This document shows, in pieces, positions 8,160-17,094 of a stretch of 64,000 nt of DNA. A model generated the notes under the pieces. It saw nothing but the letters and a program-made list of their open reading frames with translations. It ran no database searches and was not told the origin of the DNA. This stretch comes from Avibacterium volantium_A (GTDB lineage: Bacteria > Pseudomonadota > Gammaproteobacteria > Enterobacterales > Pasteurellaceae): positions 1 through 64,000 of the forward strand of contig NZ_JBMMGT010000010.1 in assembly GCF_049366555.1 (NCBI RefSeq), read 5' to 3'. Each line of letters starts with the position of its first letter. Positions within the stretch are counted from its first letter, which is position 1. The position numbers were made by a program, and so were the translations under genes.

Positions 8160-8915
8160 ATGAAAAAAGAAGAAATGGGACATAATTTTCTTGCTCGATT
8201 AGGCAAAACGCGCTTACGCCCCGGTGGTCGCAAAGCCACAGAATGGCTGATTGCTAACGGCGATTTTAACGCCAATAAAAAAGTATTAGAAGTGGCGTGC
8301 AATATGGGAACCACCGCCATTGAGCTAGCAAGCAAATTCGGCTGTCATATCGAGGGCGTGGATCTTGATGAAAATGCCTTAGAGAAAGCCAGAAAAAATA
8401 TCGCCGAAAAAGGGCTACAAGATAAAATTCACGTTCAACGTGCCAATGCAATGAAATTACCTTTTGCCGATAACAGCTTTGATATTGTGATTAATGAAGC
8501 AATGCTCACAATGTTGCCGGTGGAAGCGAAAATCAAAGCGGTGCGCGAATATTACCGCGTTCTCAAGCCCAACGGTTTCTTGCTCACTCACGATGTAATG
8601 CTCACCACGGACAATGCAGAAGAAGTAATCCAACAGTTGCGTGAAGCCATTAACGTTACCGTAACGCCATTAACAAAACAAAACTGGAAATCGCTCTTTT
8701 TAGAAGCGGGATTCCGCAACGTGGAAACCTATTCAGGCGAGATGACGTTACTTTCCCCAGCGGGAATGATTTATGACGAAGGCGTATTAGGCACGGCTAA
8801 AATTATCCGCAATGCGTTAAAAGCAGAAAACCGTCCGACATTCAAAAAAATGTTCAAGGTTTTCAATGATCCAGATAAAAAACTCGGCTTTATTGCCTTA
8901 TGTAGCCAAAAATAA
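8160..8915 (+). CDS. Class I SAM-dependent methyltransferase of unknown substrate
   Basis: 251 residues, cytoplasmic. Motif I is KVLEVACNMGTTAIELA (about 41-57). This departs from the usual E/D-x-G-x-G-x-G because the first Gly is replaced by Ala-Cys, but GCHIEGVDLD (acidic residue binding SAM ribose) and the NSFDIVINEAML segment support a Rossmann methyltransferase. The substrate cannot be inferred; the family includes small-molecule and quinone-type methylases. It is probably expressed on its own, with a 182-nt upstream gap holding a REP-like element and a strong terminator downstream. Confidence 0.85.
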   Translation: MKKEEMGHNFLARLGKTRLRPGGRKATEWLIANGDFNANKKVLEVACNMGTTAIELASKFGCHIEGVDLDENALEKARKNIAEKGLQDKIHVQRANAMKLPFADNSFDIVINEAMLTMLPVEAKIKAVREYYRVLKPNGFLLTHDVMLTTDNAEEVIQQLREAINVTVTPLTKQNWKSLFLEAGFRNVETYSGEMTLLSPAGMIYDEGVLGTAKIIRNALKAENRPTFKKMFKVFNDPDKKLGFIALCSQK

Positions 8916-8917
8916 CG

Positions 8918-8964
8918 AAAAAAATCCCCGCACTTTTAACACAACAAAGTGCGGGGATTTTTTA
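8918..8964. terminator. Bidirectional terminator built from an inverted uptake-like repeat
   Basis: Long perfect inverted repeat AAAATCCCCGCACTTT / AAAGTGCGGGGATTTT separated by 9 nt. It lies between the methyltransferase gene (+) and deaD (-), so it can stop both. The core is one base off a perfect uptake signal. Confidence 0.9.
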
Positions 8965-9010
8965 TTTGGCTATCTAAGAATAAAAAATAGCCCCATTGGG
9001 CTATTTTCAA

Positions 9011-10831
9011 CTAAGAGAACGATCTTTTTCTTGAACGCGATTTAAAGCCACCCTCATCAAAAGAGCGGTGGTTTTTTTCTTTAAATTTGCGATCCCCTTT
9101 GCCACGGGCAAAGCGATCATCAGAGCGTCCACGCCCTTTTCCGCCAAAGTTTTTTTCTTTTCCTTTTCCTTTGCCTTCACCACTTTTGGTTTCACCAAGG
9201 AAAGACATTTGCATTTGCTTGTTCATTACACGCGTTTTGGCGAAATGGTTGAGCAATTCTTTTGGCATTCCTTGTGGTAATTCAATGGTGGAATGGTTAT
9301 CGTAAAGTTTGATATGACCAATGTAACGGCTGTTTATATCCCCTTCGTTAGCAATGGCGCCAACGATATGACGCACTTCCACGCCATCTAAACGACCTAC
9401 TTCAATGCGATATAAATCCATTGGTTGTGGATTGCCATAACCACGACGTTCAGCGGAACGTGGATTTTCTCTGCGTCCATCACGATCACGGCGGGCGCGT
9501 TTGTCGATGGCTGGATCTGGCGGTAAAATTAATTTTTGTTTACCTTGTAAGAGCATTAGCATTGCGGCGGCAATGTCTTCTTGATCTTGGTCGGCGGTGA
9601 ACAAGTCTTCAAGCAGGCTGCGGTATAACTCTAGATCGTGGTGTTCAAGCTGTTTTGTAATTTTGGTCACAAAATTTTTGCGACGACAAGCTTGTAATGC
9701 TTCGTGATTTGGCACTTCCACTTCATCAATCGGCTTTTTGGTGAGGCGTTCGATATTTTTGAGCAAGCGATTTTCTCTTGGCTCAACAAATAATAATGCA
9801 CGTCCTGCACGCCCCGCACGCCCTGTACGCCCAATACGGTGCACATAACTTTCGGCATCTAGCGGTATATCATAATTTACCACAAGACTAATGCGTTCCA
9901 CATCAAGTCCACGAGCGGCAACATCAGTGGCGACTAAAATATCTAGGCTACCGTTGCGTAGGCGATCGAGAGTTTGTTCACGCAGTTGTTGGGTCATATC
10001 CCCATTGAGTGCGGCGGCACGGAAGCCGTGTTTTTCCAATAATTCGGTAATATCAAGGGTAGCAGTTTTGGTGCGAGCAAAGATGATTGCCGCATCAAAT
10101 TCTTCCACTTCAAGGAAACGCAAGAGAGCTTCATTTTTGCGGAAACCACGCACATACCAGCAACTTTGGGTAATATCTGGGGCATTTTTTTGGCTTGATT
10201 GAATTTTCACTTCTTGAGGATTATTCATAAAGCGTTTAGTAATACGGCGGATCGGCTCTGGCATTGTGGCAGAGAAAAGTGCGGTTTGATGCTGTTCTGG
10301 CAGTGCTGCCATTACGGTTTCAACATCATCAATAAAGCCCATACGCAACATTTCATCAGCTTCGTCTAACACGATGGCTTTTAATTCAGAAAGATCAAGG
10401 GTGTTGCGTCTAAGGTGATCTAAAATACGTCCCGGTGTTCCTACGACCACTTGCGCTCCTTGTTTTAAGGCACGCAGTTGAATGTCATAACGTTGTCCGC
10501 CGTAAAGGGTAACGATGTTGATCCCTTTGGCATATTTCATAAATTGTTCGCACGCATCAGCCACTTGAATAGCAAGCTCACGAGTGGGCGCCATAACTAG
10601 CATTTGTGGCATTTTTTTATTTGGCTCAATTTGGGCTAATAAAGGGAGAGAAAAGGCGGCAGTTTTTCCACTTCCGGTTTGCGCCATTCCAAGTACATCA
10701 TCACCTGCGAGAAGGTGGGGAATACAAGCCTGTTGGATTGGCGAAGGGGATTCAAATCCCATATCTGTTACAGCATTAAGGATAAATTCAGGTAAACCTA
10801 AATCATTAAAGGTGATTTTTGTTTCAGTCAT
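9011..10831 (-). CDS. deaD: ATP-dependent RNA helicase DeaD/CsdA
   Basis: 606 residues from the ATG of MTETKITFNDLGLP; the open frame extends 44 codons further upstream but that part is not DeaD-like. The helicase core shows AQTGSGKTAAF, the DEAD box in VLDEADEMLRMGF, FSATMP, and HRIGRTGRAGR. A DbpA-type RNA-binding domain follows (YRIEVGRLDGVEVRHIVGAI), then a Gly/Arg/Lys-rich basic tail. DeaD unwinds RNA in 50S assembly and mRNA decay, particularly in the cold. The order pnp-nlpI-deaD is the same as in E. coli, matching its link to the RNA degradosome. Confidence 0.97.
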   Translation of the reverse strand: MTETKITFNDLGLPEFILNAVTDMGFESPSPIQQACIPHLLAGDDVLGMAQTGSGKTAAFSLPLLAQIEPNKKMPQMLVMAPTRELAIQVADACEQFMKYAKGINIVTLYGGQRYDIQLRALKQGAQVVVGTPGRILDHLRRNTLDLSELKAIVLDEADEMLRMGFIDDVETVMAALPEQHQTALFSATMPEPIRRITKRFMNNPQEVKIQSSQKNAPDITQSCWYVRGFRKNEALLRFLEVEEFDAAIIFARTKTATLDITELLEKHGFRAAALNGDMTQQLREQTLDRLRNGSLDILVATDVAARGLDVERISLVVNYDIPLDAESYVHRIGRTGRAGRAGRALLFVEPRENRLLKNIERLTKKPIDEVEVPNHEALQACRRKNFVTKITKQLEHHDLELYRSLLEDLFTADQDQEDIAAAMLMLLQGKQKLILPPDPAIDKRARRDRDGRRENPRSAERRGYGNPQPMDLYRIEVGRLDGVEVRHIVGAIANEGDINSRYIGHIKLYDNHSTIELPQGMPKELLNHFAKTRVMNKQMQMSFLGETKSGEGKGKGKEKNFGGKGRGRSDDRFARGKGDRKFKEKNHRSFDEGGFKSRSRKRSFS

Positions 10832-10972
10832 TAAAATACTCGAATATAAAAAGGAAAGCTCAATTACTTTCAGTTGCACAAAGCCTAGGTGTGGCGAAAA
10901 ATCGCAGCTTTGCGGATAACATTGTTGAAAAGTTTTACGTTTTACAACACCAAATCTAGGCAAATGCCTAGC

Positions 10973-11872
10973 TTATTGTGCTTGTGTGCGTTTTAATTTC
11001 GCCAGTTCAAGCACTGCAAAACGATACTCAACAAAGTTATACACCTGATTCGCTATGGCCAATTTAAACAGGGTTTCTGCTTTTTCCCTTTGACCCAAAT
11101 TGAGTTGTTGTTTTGCTAGATAAAAGTAGGTTTCGGTCAAAATCTCTGCGTACGACATTTTTTGTGTTTCAGCAAATTCCATTCCTTGCTGTTGCAGTTC
11201 ATCGACAGACAACTGACCTAAATAATATTGCACAATATAACTGCCCCATTGCTTTTGCGAGAGCGCTGGTGCTTGTTGTGCTAACTGCTGTTTAGCCTTT
11301 TTAGGATTGGTTTCTAGTTCATTGAGATATAACCACAATGCACGGTAAGCATCACTTTTATCTTGTTGATAAAACTGTACTAAATCTTTCTGTGCAAGTG
11401 GGTAACGCGCTATATAATAAAAACCTAATCCACGATTAAATAGGCTATATTCATCATTTGGATTTAATTCCAATGCCGCATTAAATGCTTCTAACGCCTC
11501 ATCATAATCTTCATTGATAAGCTGATAGACGCCCAAATAATTATAAAGTGCGGCGTTTTTTGGCTGAAAAATTAAAGACTGCAAAAAGTCATAACGCGCT
11601 AGCCCCCAAAGCCCAAGGGCGTCATACAACACGCCTCGTTCAAAATGCAAGGCAGCACGTTCTTTTTTATCAATTCCGCCAATTTGCAATACTTGGCTAA
11701 TACGAGCAACCATTATTTCTTGCTCAATGTGGCTATTCGGTGTCTGCTCCGCAATAATCAATTTATTGTTTGCCATAAAGGGTTGAGAATTGACACAGCC
11801 TACAAGTAATAAGGCAACGCACCAGATTGAAAACAATCTGAGAGAGTTTATACGCCAATTACATTGCATCAT
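10973..11872 (-). CDS. nlpI: Lipoprotein NlpI (TPR adaptor)
   Basis: 299 residues with a lipoprotein signal ending in the lipobox LLVGC, so it should be anchored in the outer membrane. TPR repeats are visible in the middle (AALYNYLGVYQLINEDYDEA, LEAFNAALELNPNDEYSLFN). In E. coli NlpI is an adaptor for the protease Prc and scaffolds peptidoglycan hydrolases. It lies between pnp and deaD, on the same strand and probably in the same transcript. Confidence 0.95.
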   Translation of the reverse strand: MMQCNWRINSLRLFSIWCVALLLVGCVNSQPFMANNKLIIAEQTPNSHIEQEIMVARISQVLQIGGIDKKERAALHFERGVLYDALGLWGLARYDFLQSLIFQPKNAALYNYLGVYQLINEDYDEALEAFNAALELNPNDEYSLFNRGLGFYYIARYPLAQKDLVQFYQQDKSDAYRALWLYLNELETNPKKAKQQLAQQAPALSQKQWGSYIVQYYLGQLSVDELQQQGMEFAETQKMSYAEILTETYFYLAKQQLNLGQREKAETLFKLAIANQVYNFVEYRFAVLELAKLKRTQAQ

Positions 11873-11905
11873 TGTTTAGCCTTAGGTGTTAGCTCAAGTA
11901 TGCCT

Positions 11906-11963
11906 GACTGGCAATGCCAGTCCATTTCCCGTTAAGGAAATTGCTCCCTAACTAGTAGGGAGC
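11906..11963. other. Two hairpins in the pnp-nlpI gap
   Basis: GACTGGC/GCCAGTC (11906-11922) and GCTCCCT/AGGGAGC (11943-11963) form perfect 7-bp stems. On the minus strand neither is followed by a strong T-run, so they are more likely mRNA-stabilising or processing structures, or weak attenuators, than full terminators. Confidence 0.6.
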
Positions 11964-11970
11964 GGTATTT

Positions 11971-14106
11971 TTATTCTTGCTCACTCACTGCAACCACAAC
12001 TTCTTCTGTTGAGGCAGCCTCTTGTTTTGGAGCAATATCTTTCATTGTTAAGCGGATACGACCTTGGCGATCAATTTCAACCACTTTCACGCTAACTTCT
12101 TGACCCACGCTTAAGTAATCACTGACTTTTTCTACACGTTCATCAGCGATTTGTGAAATGTGAACTAAGCCTTCTTTATTGCCGACTAAGGAAACGAACG
12201 CTCCGAAATCAGCAAGGCGAGTTACTTTACCTTGATAGATTGCGCCAGCTTCCACTTCCGCAGTAATGTCTTCAATGCGCGCCATCACTTCTTTCACCGC
12301 ATTGTTATCTACCGCGGCGATTTTCACTGTACCGTCATCATCAATATCAATGGACGTACCAGTTTCTTCCGTTAAGGCACGAATTACTGCACCACCTTTA
12401 CCGATCACATCTTTGATTTTCTTCGGATCAATTTTCATTGTGTGAATACGCGGTGCGAAGTCAGAAATTTCCGCACGCGGTGCAGGAATTGCTTGTTCCA
12501 TCACACCAAGAATGTGCATTCTCGCGCCTTTTGCTTGGTTAAGGGCAATTTGCATAATTTCAGGGGTAATCCCTTCAATTTTGATGTCCATTTGTAATGC
12601 GGTAACCCCTTCGCGTGTACCCGCTACTTTGAAGTCCATATCACCTAAGTGATCTTCATCACCTAAAATATCAGAAAGCACAACAAATTTTTCATCTTCT
12701 TTTACTAAGCCCATTGCGATACCCGCAACAGCAGCTTTAATTGGTACACCTGCGTCCATTAAGGCCAATGATGCGCCACATACCGATGCCATTGATGATG
12801 AACCGTTAGATTCAGTGATTTCAGACACCACACGCACCACATAAGGGAATTCGCTCAAGCTTGGCATTACCGCAGCCACACCACGTTTTGCTAAACGACC
12901 GTGACCAATTTCGCGGCGTTTTGGCGAGCCGATCATACCCGTTTCGCCCACTGAATATGGCGGGAAGTTGTAGTGGAATAAGAAGTGATCAGTTTTTTCA
13001 CCGGTTAATTCGTCAATGATTTGTGCATCACGTTCTGTCCCTAAGGTTGCCACCGCTAAGGCCTGTGTTTCACCACGGGTGAAAATCGCAGAGCCGTGCG
13101 TACGCGGTAACACGCCTGTGCAAATGTCTAATGCGCGCACGGTATCTACGGTACGGCCATCAATACGTGGCTCACCGTTTAGAATGCGTGAACGCACGAT
13201 TTCACTTTCAAGTGCGGTAAGAATATCGACAATTTTTCCTTCGCTAAGGGTTTCATCTTCAGCGGTTAATTGGCTTACCACGTCTGCTTTAATCGCATCA
13301 ATTTGTTCATAACGCGCTTGTTTTTCGGTGATACGATAAGCATCGCCTAAACGGCTTTCCGCAAGGGCTTTAACCTTATCAATTAGTGCTGTATCTGGTG
13401 CTGGTGGCTGCCAATCCCAACGTGGTTTTCCTGCTTCTTGGGCAAATTCTTTAATGGCTTCAATCACCACTTGTTGTTGCTGATGACCAAATACCACAGC
13501 AGCCAACATTTGTTCTTCGGTTAAAATGTCCGCTTCAGATTCCACCATTAATACGGCTTTATCTGTCCCTGCTACCACTAAGTCTAAACGACTTTGTTTT
13601 TGTTCGTTAGTGGTTGGGTTTAAGACGAATTGACCATCAATAAAGCCAACGCGTGCTGCGCCGATCGGGCCGTTAAATGGCACGCCAGAAAGGGTAAGTG
13701 CGGCTGAAGCACCGATCATCGCCACTAAATCAGGGCTAATTTGTGGGTTTACCGAAACCACGGTTGCCACAATTTGAATTTCGTTGAAAAAGCCTTCAGG
13801 GAATAATGGACGGATTGGACGATCGATTAAACGCGCCACTAAAGTTTCCCCCTCAGAAGGGCGGCCTTCACGTTTAAAGAACCCACCAGGGATACGTCCT
13901 GCTGCGTAAGTACGCTCTTGGTAGTTTACGGTTAATGGGAAGAAATCTTGCCCTTCTTTAACGTCTTTTTTCGCTACCACTGTTACGAACACGCTAGTGT
14001 CGTCCATACTCGCCATCACTGCCGCTGTGGCTTGACGGGCGATTGCACCGGTTTCTAAGGTTACTGTGTGCTGACCATATTTAAATTGTTTAACAATTGG
14101 ATTCAC
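11971..14106 (-). CDS. pnp: Polyribonucleotide nucleotidyltransferase (PNPase)
   Basis: 711 residues when started at the GTG of MNPIVKQFKYGQHTV, the same length as E. coli PNPase. An AAGGAAAA ribosome site lies upstream, and the 16 extra upstream codons are not PNPase-like. It carries two RNase PH domains, a KH domain (KIKDVIGKGGAVIRAL) and an S1 domain (GKVTRLADFGAFVSL, EGLVHISQI). It degrades RNA 3' to 5' by phosphorolysis. rpsO, the usual upstream neighbour, is absent here; napC lies upstream instead. The 5' leader has hairpins (GCGGAA/TTCCGC, 14139-14152) that could serve RNase III-type autoregulation. Confidence 0.97.
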   Translation of the reverse strand: MNPIVKQFKYGQHTVTLETGAIARQATAAVMASMDDTSVFVTVVAKKDVKEGQDFFPLTVNYQERTYAAGRIPGGFFKREGRPSEGETLVARLIDRPIRPLFPEGFFNEIQIVATVVSVNPQISPDLVAMIGASAALTLSGVPFNGPIGAARVGFIDGQFVLNPTTNEQKQSRLDLVVAGTDKAVLMVESEADILTEEQMLAAVVFGHQQQQVVIEAIKEFAQEAGKPRWDWQPPAPDTALIDKVKALAESRLGDAYRITEKQARYEQIDAIKADVVSQLTAEDETLSEGKIVDILTALESEIVRSRILNGEPRIDGRTVDTVRALDICTGVLPRTHGSAIFTRGETQALAVATLGTERDAQIIDELTGEKTDHFLFHYNFPPYSVGETGMIGSPKRREIGHGRLAKRGVAAVMPSLSEFPYVVRVVSEITESNGSSSMASVCGASLALMDAGVPIKAAVAGIAMGLVKEDEKFVVLSDILGDEDHLGDMDFKVAGTREGVTALQMDIKIEGITPEIMQIALNQAKGARMHILGVMEQAIPAPRAEISDFAPRIHTMKIDPKKIKDVIGKGGAVIRALTEETGTSIDIDDDGTVKIAAVDNNAVKEVMARIEDITAEVEAGAIYQGKVTRLADFGAFVSLVGNKEGLVHISQIADERVEKVSDYLSVGQEVSVKVVEIDRQGRIRLTMKDIAPKQEAASTEEVVVAVSEQE

Positions 14107-14299
14107 AATATTTTCCTTCAAATAAAATGGAATAATTTGCGGAACATTCCGCACTCAATGCTTTAGGCGAAACAACAGGCTAACTGTTTGATTTCACCTT
14201 GTTTTCCCAATTGCGACTAGCAAAAATTCTCTCAAAAAGCACCGCACTTTGTCGGGTTGCGTAAGAGTATTTTTGATAGCCGCACGCCAACGGGAAAAG

Positions 14300-14327
14300 A
14301 AAAGCCCCGCTATTATACAGGGCTTTT
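14300..14327 (-). terminator. Terminator after napC
   Basis: AAAGCCC / GGGCTTT stem, T-rich on the minus strand (CTTTTCTTTTC), located between the end of the nap operon and the pnp leader. Confidence 0.75.
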
Positions 14328-14381
14328 GTGTTTATTGATACCGCTAAATGCGTTGATTTTAGGTTTATTCACCTTACCTAA

Positions 14382-14981
14382 TTATTCTGCTTTTTCTGGT
14401 GGTAAAAAGCCAGATTTCACGTCTTTCATATTTGGCAAGTGGTGAGCAATCCCTTTATGGCAATCAATACAGGTTTTGCCGTCTTTAATCGCCATTGTGT
14501 GCATTTTTTCTGCTACGCCTTTTTGCAAGGTGAAATCCATTGCATCAAAATTATGACAGTTACGGCATTCTTGTGAATTATTGGCTTTCATTCTTGCCCA
14601 TTCACGCTCTGCCATTTCTAAACGTGCTGCTTCAAATTTTTCTTTGGTATCCACTTTACCTGTAATATGCGCATAAACTTCTGTTGCTGCTTTAATTTTA
14701 CGCACCCACTTAGGAATAAATTCGTGTGGCAAATGGCAATCCGCACAAATGGCTTTTACCCCAGTACGATTGACATAATGCACAGATTGACGATATTCAG
14801 GCACAACGTCGTTCATATGGCAACTAGAACAAAATTCTTCCGTATTGGTGTGTTCCAGCGCAGTATTAAAGCCGCCCCAGAAAATAATTCCAGCAATGAA
14901 AGAAAGGGTGATTAGCACGCCGACGGCAATACGACTTGGTGAGCGAAACCAATGCCAAAACTTTTTGATTAATTTCAACAT
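14382..14981 (-). CDS. napC: Tetrahaem c-type cytochrome NapC
   Basis: 199 residues. One N-terminal membrane anchor (about 17-36, IAVGVLITLSFIAGIIFWGGF) is followed by four haem motifs CSSCH, CADCH, CRNCH and CIDCH, the NapC/NirT signature. It takes electrons from quinol and passes them to NapB and NapA in the periplasm. It is the last gene of napFDAGHBC, 2 nt after napB, with a ribosome site GGAGAA before its ATG. Confidence 0.97.
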   Translation of the reverse strand: MLKLIKKFWHWFRSPSRIAVGVLITLSFIAGIIFWGGFNTALEHTNTEEFCSSCHMNDVVPEYRQSVHYVNRTGVKAICADCHLPHEFIPKWVRKIKAATEVYAHITGKVDTKEKFEAARLEMAEREWARMKANNSQECRNCHNFDAMDFTLQKGVAEKMHTMAIKDGKTCIDCHKGIAHHLPNMKDVKSGFLPPEKAE

Positions 14982-14983
14982 TT

Positions 14984-15415
14984 TTATTCTCCGTAACCTT
15001 TCATCGGTTTGAATTCATTTGGCACGATTGGCTCAACGTCAGATTGTGAAACGTGGCACTGTAAACAGAAATAACGGCGTGGTGAGGTTTCACCGCCTAC
15101 GATATTACCATCACGATCCATAAAATGCGTTGGGCTAATGCGTGTTGCGCCAGTAATGCGAGAAGCTTCCACACTGTGGCAGTTTAAGCACTGATTCACA
15201 TTTTTTGTGACTTGATAATTTTTCACGCTATGTGGAATCGTTGGTGGCTGATTCACATAGTTAAGTGGTGGTAGCTCGCTTTGTTTTGGTACATTGTGAA
15301 AAGCCGGTTTCACATCTTCAGCTGCCCCTTGCAGATAGTTGTCGATTTTGTCTTCCGCAGCCATTACGCTGGTGGCAAAAAGTGCGGTTAAAATTAATAA
15401 GGTTTTTTTAATCAT
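14984..15415 (-). CDS. napB: Dihaem cytochrome c NapB, small subunit of periplasmic nitrate reductase
   Basis: 143 residues from the ATG of MIKKTLLILTALFATSVMAAED, which gives a proper Sec signal peptide; the open frame continues upstream through napH and is not used. Two haem motifs, CLNCH and CLQCH, are present. NapB passes electrons from NapC to NapA. An uptake sequence (15380-15388) encodes the Thr-Ala-Leu of the signal peptide. Confidence 0.96.
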   Translation of the reverse strand: MIKKTLLILTALFATSVMAAEDKIDNYLQGAAEDVKPAFHNVPKQSELPPLNYVNQPPTIPHSVKNYQVTKNVNQCLNCHSVEASRITGATRISPTHFMDRDGNIVGGETSPRRYFCLQCHVSQSDVEPIVPNEFKPMKGYGE

Positions 15416-15416
15416 T

Positions 15417-16280
15417 TTATTCCCCCGAATGATTAAATCTAGTGGTAAAAGTAAATACATTTTCAGCACAAACATCAATGCAACGTCCGCAACTGATACA
15501 ATCTTTAGAAAGCACGAGCAGACTTTCGTCTTTTTTGCCGTGCAGTGGGGTGCGTAACACTTGCGGTTCAGGGCAAATGTTGTAGCAATCCATACAATTA
15601 TCACAGCGTGCGCGATCAATCACTTTAATGCGCGCAATGCTTTTTGCGCCAATTAAGCCATAGGTCGCGCCGATAGGGCATAAATGCCCGCACCAGCCGT
15701 GCTCTGCAATCAATAAATCAAATAAAAATATAGCTAAAATTAACCAAGTGGTTGCACCGAAACCATAAATTAAGGCGCGTCCAAATGCACTCACAGGATT
15801 GATCCATTCCCACAACATAATGCCACTTAACGCACTGCCGATGAGAATCATCAATAAAATGCCGTAGCGTAAGCCGCGTGGAATTTTGGCATTTTGACGA
15901 ATACCTAATTTACGTCTTAACCAAGCCGCACAGTCGGTAACCAGATTTAACGGACACACCCAACCGCAAAACACTTTGCTTCCCAATAAAGCATAAAGGG
16001 TGATCACAATGCCAGCACCCAGTAAGGTGGTGAAGTTAGGCAAATGACCTGTGGCAAGGCTTTCTGCGGTGATGAGTGGATCGCTCATTGGAATTAAATC
16101 TAAAAATAAGCTCCCGCTATAATTACCACGCAGAATCCATACACCAAGCCAAGGGCCGCTCAGAAACATTGCGAGAATGCTTAACTGAGTTAAACGACGC
16201 CAAAATAAAAAGCGATTAGCGCGCCACAAGCCCAGCTTTTCTCTTGCTTCTCTACCTGCATATTTCGGTGAATTTGCCAT
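15417..16280 (-). CDS. napH: Quinol dehydrogenase membrane component NapH
   Basis: 287 residues with four or more membrane helices, two CxxxCP motifs (CGWVCP, CGHLCP) and two C-terminal [4Fe-4S] ferredoxin motifs (CDNCMDCYNICP, CISCGRCIDVC). With NapG it forms a second quinol-oxidising route feeding Nap. Its start overlaps the napG stop by one base, indicating coupled translation. Confidence 0.96.
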   Translation of the reverse strand: MANSPKYAGREAREKLGLWRANRFLFWRRLTQLSILAMFLSGPWLGVWILRGNYSGSLFLDLIPMSDPLITAESLATGHLPNFTTLLGAGIVITLYALLGSKVFCGWVCPLNLVTDCAAWLRRKLGIRQNAKIPRGLRYGILLMILIGSALSGIMLWEWINPVSAFGRALIYGFGATTWLILAIFLFDLLIAEHGWCGHLCPIGATYGLIGAKSIARIKVIDRARCDNCMDCYNICPEPQVLRTPLHGKKDESLLVLSKDCISCGRCIDVCAENVFTFTTRFNHSGE

Positions 16281-17044
16281 TAAAAGCCCTCCGGTTTGCG
16301 TACGGGTAAAGAAATAATGTCGTCAGGCGCAAGGGAATGCCCTGCCTTTTCTTTTTCTTCCCAACCAAGGCGATAATGTTTACCCAACATTCCTTTCGCA
16401 AGGGAAAGAGGCAACACTTTGATTGCCGCTTCATCCAATACGCAGGCTTCCTCGCATTTACCGCAGCCCGTGCAAGCGTCCGAATGCACCGTTGGAATAA
16501 ACACCGCGTGCTTGCCCGTACGATCATTACGCTGCATTTCTAAGGTGATGGCTTTGTCGATAAGTGGACAAACGCGATAACACACATCACAACGTAAACC
16601 TTGCCAGTTTAGGCAAGTCTCGTGATCTAACAGCACCGATAAGCCCATTCGGGAATCGTTAATATTATCCTGTGTGGAATCTAACGCTCCGCTCGGACAG
16701 GCTTTTGCACAAGGAATATCTTCACACATTTCGCAAGGTTTATCCCGTGCGATGAAATAAGGTGTGCCAGCTTCCATTGGCGAAAGTAGGGAAGCAAGGT
16801 GCAACATTTCATAAGGGCAGGCTTGCACACATTGTCCGCAACGAATACAGGCGGCGGCGAATTTTTTCTCATCTTCAATAGCAAAGGGTGGGCGTAATGC
16901 CACGCCTTGACGCGCAAGGCTTTGCTCTTGTTGAAGACCGAGTAAAATGCCAAGGCCTGCTAATCCGCCCGCGGTGCGAGCGGCGTCCTTAAAAAATTTA
17001 CGGCGTTCCGGTGTTTGGGTTAATTTTTTCATTTTATTTTTCAC
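16280..17044 (-). CDS. napG: Ferredoxin-type protein NapG
   Basis: 254 residues. A twin-arginine type leader (RRKFFKDAARTAGG) is followed by four [4Fe-4S] motifs (CIRCGQCVQACP, CEMCEDIPCAKACP, the CDVC region, CTGCGKCEEAC). It is exported and works with NapH in electron transfer to NapA. It follows napA after a 50-nt gap that holds paired uptake sequences. Two nearby Met codons at the start make the exact N-terminus uncertain by a few residues. Confidence 0.95.
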   Translation of the reverse strand: MKNKMKKLTQTPERRKFFKDAARTAGGLAGLGILLGLQQEQSLARQGVALRPPFAIEDEKKFAAACIRCGQCVQACPYEMLHLASLLSPMEAGTPYFIARDKPCEMCEDIPCAKACPSGALDSTQDNINDSRMGLSVLLDHETCLNWQGLRCDVCYRVCPLIDKAITLEMQRNDRTGKHAVFIPTVHSDACTGCGKCEEACVLDEAAIKVLPLSLAKGMLGKHYRLGWEEKEKAGHSLAPDDIISLPVRKPEGF

Positions 17045-17085
17045 CGCACTTTGCTTAGTTTAGAAAGAAAGTGCGGTGCTTTTTT
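17042..17085 (+). terminator. Inverted uptake-sequence pair in the napA-napG gap
   Basis: CACCGCACTTT (17042-17052) and AAAGTGCGGTG (17068-17078) form an 11-bp stem with a 15-nt loop, followed on the plus strand by CTTTTTT. It is therefore a terminator for plus-strand (antisense) transcription. On the nap mRNA strand the tail is A-rich, so nap transcription should pass, and the hairpin could mark mRNA processing between napA and napG. Confidence 0.7.
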
Positions 17086-17094
17086 GCTAAGTTT

